Below, piece after piece: positions 59,410 through 64,000 of a stretch of DNA of 64,000 bases. Position numbers and translations under genes: made by a program. The notes below the pieces were generated by a model that did no database searches, had not been told where the DNA came from, and worked only from the letters and a program-made list of their open reading frames with translations. The DNA is from Channallabes apus (Eukaryota; Chordata; Actinopteri; Siluriformes; Clariidae), in the NCBI GenBank assembly GCA_030522415.1, contig CM060127.1, forward strand, positions 10,067,207 through 10,131,206. Reading direction: 5' to 3'. Numbering within the stretch: the first letter of the stretch is position 1; every line of letters starts with the position of its first letter.

Positions 59410-59812
59410 GGTAACAAATTTTATTCATTCATTCATTCATTCATCTTCTATACCGCTTAATCCTGTGTTCAGGGTCGCGGGGGACCTGGAGCCTATCCCA
59501 GGAGACTTCGGGCACTAGGCGAGGGGTACACCGTGGACAGGGTGCCAATCCATCGCAGGGCACACACATACACACACTCACACACCCAATCACACACTAC
59601 GGGCAATTTAGGAACGCCAATTAGCCTAACCTGCATATCTTTGGACTGTGGGAGGAAACCGGAGTACCCGGAGGAAACCCACCAAGCACGGGGAGAACAT
59701 GCAAACTCCATGCACACAGAGACGGGAATCGAGCCTGGCCGGGGAATCGAACCCAGACCCTGGAGGTGCAAGGCGACAGTGCTAACCACTACACCACCGC
59801 GCCGCCGAAATT
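59410..59812 (-). mobile_element. tRNA-headed SINE-like dispersed repeat
   Basis: The head at the high end on the minus strand reads GGTGTAGTGGTTAGCACTGT (A-box-like) and GGGTTCGATTCC (B box). The body includes ACCGGAGTACCCGGAGGAAA (plus strand), a very common fish repeat. The tail is a (GAAT)n tract (ATTC at 59423-59443). Confidence 0.75.
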
Positions 59813-59904
59813 TTATTTCATTAACAATTTAACTTCAAGGAACAGAACCTCCCCTTATGTCCTTATCTACATATTTTAATATTATATGAAGAGAGTTGAT
59901 ACAC

Positions 59905-60230
59905 ACAACCAGGTTCATAAATATTGGAACAAGTCGCCCTCTGTCCGCCACCACAATGAATTTGAAATGAAACACTCAATATGTGAGCAAAGTCAAGACT
60001 TTCAGCTTGACAGGGGGGGTTTGGTAAAGTTTGGTGCTAACTCTTGAGGAACTGCAGCCATTTTCATACACACCATTTTGTGGGACTCGTAAATAATGGA
60101 ACAAACAAACATAATTGCAAACATGAGGATTGACTTTAATATTTGGATGAAACGACTGAACCCATGACCAAATGCTGAGTTTCCTCCCTCAGGATGCTTT
60201 TCCAGATGTTTACTGCAGCTGCCTTTAGCT
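59905..60230 (+). mobile_element. Tc1-derived fragment
   Basis: GGTTCATAAATATTGGAACA followed by CGCCACCACAATGAATTTGA and AAGACTTTCAGCTTGA is the familiar 5' part of a fish Tc1-type element. No transposase part remains. Confidence 0.5.
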
Positions 60231-60254
60231 GCTTCTTGTTTGTGGATGCTGAAT

Positions 60255-60425
60255 GTTGTCGGTCATTCGGCTGCTCCCGTCGAGGGGTCGCCACAGCTGA
60301 ACATCTGATCCGCACCCGACGTGTCACAGGTTCTATGCTGTATGCCTCTCCTGACACAACCCTCCCATTTTATCCGGGCTTGGGACCGGCACTGCATCCA
60401 GTGGCTGGGGTTCGGGTTCTAAATG
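60255..60425. repeat. dispersed fish repeat
   Basis: GGCTGCTCCCGTCGAGGGGT then CGCCACAGCTGAACATCTGA, CTCCTGACACAACCCTCCCA and ATCCGGGCTTGGGACCGGCA is a well-known high-copy teleost sequence. I cannot state its class. Confidence 0.6.
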
Positions 60426-61633
60426 GTGTGTTGTTCTCAGTGTTGTTCTTGAATTGTTTCTAAATGTCTGTTCGATCATGACTGAGATCATGACCCACCC
60501 TTAATCTTAGACAGTGACACGTATTCGATACTAGATGGCAGCATTTGGTTATTAATGAGATTGTCACCTAACTGTGGCTCTGCAGCAGCGACAACAACAA
60601 CAATACAGCAGCCAGTACTCACTTTTTTAAATTAGGAAATCCACCCCCTCTTCAAGCTATTTATTAATTAATTAATAATCTGATTTATTTATTTAACCAG
60701 TTAAAGGTGAAACCTGCATGTTAATTGTGAGAAAAAGTTCACTCACATGCGCACACACACACACACACACCTATCAGCCATAACATTTACAGGACCTAGG
60801 TTTTGGGTTCCCCTTGTGCCTCCATGGATCCGACTTGTTTGTCCCATGGCTGATGATCAGATTGGGATTTGGGAAGTTTGAAGTTCATGGGCTTTTCATC
60901 TCCTTGGCCCGTGGTTAATCAGTGTTATTCTGTTCAGCTGGCGGTGGTGTGAATGTTATGGCTGATTAGAATATAGACATACACAAGCAAAACATTTTAT
61001 GAAATACACTTCCCGAAATCCGAATTGTAACCATGCAATTTAAAACTGATGCAGTGTAATAATTTTTGGATATTTGAGAAACTTTACATAATCTGACTGA
61101 AAAGAACAACAATACTTACATGGATAGTTTTAACCTTATTTTGCTTATTTTCTAGATGTAACTACCTCTGGACTGCTGGATCTTGTGAATTTCTCCATGG
61201 AGATGAATAAAGCATCTCGTTACAGATTTCTGCTCAGGCACATGCTGGTCATCAGATTCTAGTTGACTTTATTTATAGATTGCGATCGGGGTTTGTACGT
61301 GCGATAGGAAAAATTACAGTAGAATCCCTAGTTTTTCTTCACGAACTCCTACGCCGGTGCGAGTACAGACATTTCAGGATCTAAGAATACCATAAGGCCT
61401 GTTTGAGTCCTGGCCGTGTTGTGTGGGTTTCCTTCGGGATAGAGCAGAAATGTTGGCACTCAGCACAAGGAATAAGCGAGCTGGTGACCGTACTGTAGAG
61501 AATGACCGGCCTGATATCCATAGCAACACAAATCTGACATACTGTACACGTCATTTCAGTTCATACTTCACGTTTCACTTGTACTGCTGCTGTTAAACCT
61601 ATACACCGTATCCGTACCCATTTATACCCTTTT
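60426..61633. other. intergenic with one short MITE
   Basis: 60773-60966 is a MITE with ATCAGCCATAACATT and AATGTTATGGCTGAT ends, related to 42726-43237. Nothing else recognised. Confidence 0.5.
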
Positions 61634-63200
61634 CAGTGGCTTGCAAATGTATTCGGGCCCCTTGAACTTTTCCACATTTTGTCACATTACAGCCACAAAC
61701 ATGAGTCACTTTTATTGGAATTCCACGTGAAAGACCAATACAAAGTGGTGTACACGCGAGAAGTGGAACGAAAATCATACATGATTCCAAACATTTTTTA
61801 CAAATAAATAACTGCAAAGTGGGGTGTGCGTAATTATTCAGCCCCCTTTGGTCTGAGTGCAGTCAGTTGCCCATAGACATTGCCTGATGAGTGCTAATGA
61901 CTAAATAGAGTGCACCTGTGTGTAATCTAATGTCAGTACAAATACAGCTGCTCTGTGACGGCCTCAGAGGTTGTCTAAGAGAATATTGGGAGCAACAACA
62001 CCATGAAGTCCAAAGAACACACCAGACAGGTCAGGGATAAAGTTATTGAGAAATTTAAAGCAGGCTTAGGCTACAAAAAGATTTCCAAAGCCTTGAACAT
62101 CCCACGGAGCCACTGTTCAAGTGATCATTCAGAAATGGAAGGAGTATGGCACAACTGTAAACCTACCAAGACAAGGCCATCCACCTAAACTCACAGGCCG
62201 AACAAGGAGAGCGCTGATCAGAAATGCAGCCGAGAGGCCCATGGTGACTCTGGATGAGCTGCAGAGATCTACAGCTCAGGTGGGGGAATCTGTCCATAGG
62301 ACAACTATTAGTCGTGCACTGCACAAAGTTGGCCTTTATGGAAGAGTGGCAAGAAGAAAGCCAGTGTTAATAGAAAACCATAAGAAGTCCCATGTGCACA
62401 GCAAACATGTGGAAGAAGGTGCTCTGGTCAGATGAGACCAAAATGGAACTTTTTGGCCAAATGCCATGTGTGGCGGAAAACTAACACTGCACATCACTCT
62501 GAACACACCATCCCCACTGTCAAATATGGTGGTGGCAGCATCATGCTCTGGGGTGCTTCTCTTCAGCAGGGACAGGGAAGCTGGTCAGAGTTGATGGGAA
62601 GATGGATGGAGACAAATACAGGACAATCTGGGAAGAAAACCTCTTGGAGTCTGCAAAAGACTTGAGACTGGGGCGGAGGTTCACCTTCCAGCAGGACAAC
62701 GACCCTAAACATAAAGCCAGGGCGACAATGGAATGGTTTAAAACAAAACATATCCATGTGTTAGAATGGCCCAGTCAAAGTCCAGATCTAAATCCAATCG
62801 AGAATCTGTGGCAAGATCTGAAAACTGCTGTTCACAAACGCTGTCCATCTAATCTGACTGAGCTGGAGCTGTTTTGCAAAGAAGAATGGGCGAGGATTTC
62901 AGTCTCTAGATGTGCAAAGCTGGTAGACATACCCTAAAAGACTGGCAGCTGTAACTGCAGCAAAAGGTGGTTCTACAAAGTATTGACTCAGGGGGCTGAA
63001 TAATTACGCACACCCCACTTTGCAGTTATTTATTTGTAAAAAATTGTTTGGAATCATGTATGATTTTCGTTCCACTTCTCACGTGTACACTTTGTATTGG
63101 TCTTTCACGTGGAATTCCAATAAAAGTGATTCATGTTTGTGGCTGTAATGTGACAAAATGTGGAAAAGTTCAAGGGGGCCGAATACTTTTGCAAGCCACT
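61634..63200 (+). mobile_element. Tc1-like DNA transposon, decayed
   Basis: Inverted repeats of about 210 bp lie at 61634-61847 and 62991-63200, with ends CAGTGGCTTGCAAATGTATT and ACTTTTGCAAGCCACT. The transposase on the plus strand is broken by several shifts. More diverged than the element at 14206. Confidence 0.9.
62003..62937 (+). pseudogene. Tc1-like transposase, several frameshifts
   Basis: N-terminal VRDKVIEKFKAGLGYKKISK, then a shifted frame QKWKEYGTTVNLPRQGHPPK, then the first catalytic Asp in WSDETKMEL. The last frame has QQDNDPKH and SPDLNPIENLW with 34 residues between Asp and Glu. Shifts near 62105, 62420 and 62500-62600 break the protein. Confidence 0.88.
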
Positions 63201-63844
63201 ATATTGCACATTCTGTATGATATTTTTTAATTATATTGTTTTGTAACTTAAGGATGTAGAGTGTTTATTTTAAAATTTTGACAATTTTGTTTGACAATTT
63301 GTTTACTACAGTAAAATGTTACTCATAGGTCATGAACAGTCACATAAGCGTTTCACCGCATAGCATATTGTGTCTGGTCGTGTACATGCAGACAGAGGAA
63401 ACAGCGAGACTTGTCCAATAGGTATTACTTAAATACAAATCCAAAACTTGAATCTTTCCTCACCTGCAAAATGACTCGCTTGACTTTGAAAATGACTTTT
63501 CATTCGTTTCCCCGCCTACAGTATGAACAATTATATCCTATAAAAATAAGGTGCAAAGCGAAGATTGTTTTTCTCCTTATTCACTCGTATACATTATAAA
63601 AATGTCTTTTTGGACTGTGTAGCCCCCCCCCCACACATTTATCTGAAAAAAAGAAGCTAATTGCCCCATCAACCTTGTCCTTGTCTTGTTTAGATTTTTG
63701 CCATATTCCATGAAATGTGGTGTTGAGCGTTGAATTACCCCTTAACAGGTTTCACTCACTAATTAAGATAATTTAAAGTAATTAAATTTAAAATAATTGA
63801 AGATGTAATATGAGGTGTAACAGTACACGTCAAAAGCAGAGCTT
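63201..63844. other. no gene recognised
   Basis: AT-rich, with a C tract at 63623-63631. No exon or element recognised. Confidence 0.5.
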
Positions 63845-64000
63845 AATTATTTGTGCTAGCTCAAAAGGCGTTAAGTTACTGATCAGAAGGTTGTGGGTTC
63901 AAGCCCTGGCACTGCCAAGCTGTTGCATCCTTCAGCAACACCATAACCCTGACTGCTCCAGGGGCGAGCTGCCTGAGCTTTCTAACCGGATAAGTGAAGA
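63845..64000 (+). mobile_element. tRNA-derived SINE, cut by the window edge
   Basis: GCTAGCTCAAAAGGCGTTAA (A-box-like), GGTTGTGGGTTCAAGCCC (B box), then the SINE body GGCACTGCCAAGCTG and GACTGCTCCAGGGGCG. Same family as 38455-38693. Not a functional tRNA. Confidence 0.7.

Noticed and set aside
63845..63920. Possible tRNA genes here and near 59760-59805
   Set aside because: A and B boxes are present but cloverleaf pairing is not kept and SINE bodies follow; they are SINE heads.

Overview
The window comes from a vertebrate nuclear genome, almost certainly a teleost fish. It holds two multi-exon, intron-rich genes of vertebrate type, many Tc1/mariner and hAT copies, tRNA-derived SINEs and long (CA)n tracts. 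The SINE and Tc1 types would suit a catfish or a related otophysan, but that is a guess.

Both protein-coding genes are on the minus strand and both look complete. The first is usp31 (7943-30327), a ubiquitin-specific protease. I could place 16 coding exons with canonical splice sites and fully consistent phases; they add up to 1278 residues. The second is kctd5 (44211-58182), a BTB/POZ adaptor of CUL3 ubiquitin ligases, with 6 coding exons that add up to 224 residues. One protein removes ubiquitin and the other recruits substrates for ubiquitin addition, but nothing here shows that they are functionally linked.

Layout: 1-4740 holds mariner, SINE and Tc1 remnants. 4741-7942 is probably usp31 3' UTR and flank. 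7943-30327 is usp31; its introns carry a near-complete Tc1 element (intron 8), a Tc1 relic split by an hAT element (intron 5), and a C29 tract in the acceptor of intron 4. 30328-31740 is the 5' flank, with a minisatellite beside a CpG-rich block. 31741-39870 is intergenic, with mariner, Harbinger-type, Tc1 and SINE insertions. 39871-44210 is the kctd5 3' side. 44211-58182 is kctd5, with several hAT-type MITEs bounded by 8-bp target duplications. 58183-58320 is its promoter side. 58424-59135 is an unusual 21-bp-period repeat in both orientations. 59136-64000 is intergenic, with SINEs and a decayed Tc1 element.

The observations most worth checking concern splicing. Two of the five kctd5 introns begin with GC rather than GT. 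The acceptor of usp31 exon 12 is a (UG)17 tract with almost no polypyrimidine stretch, in front of an in-frame exon that carries half of the zinc-binding site. The acceptor of usp31 exon 5 is a run of 29 C. All coordinates were read by eye and exon joins were checked by phase; no alignment or database search was run.
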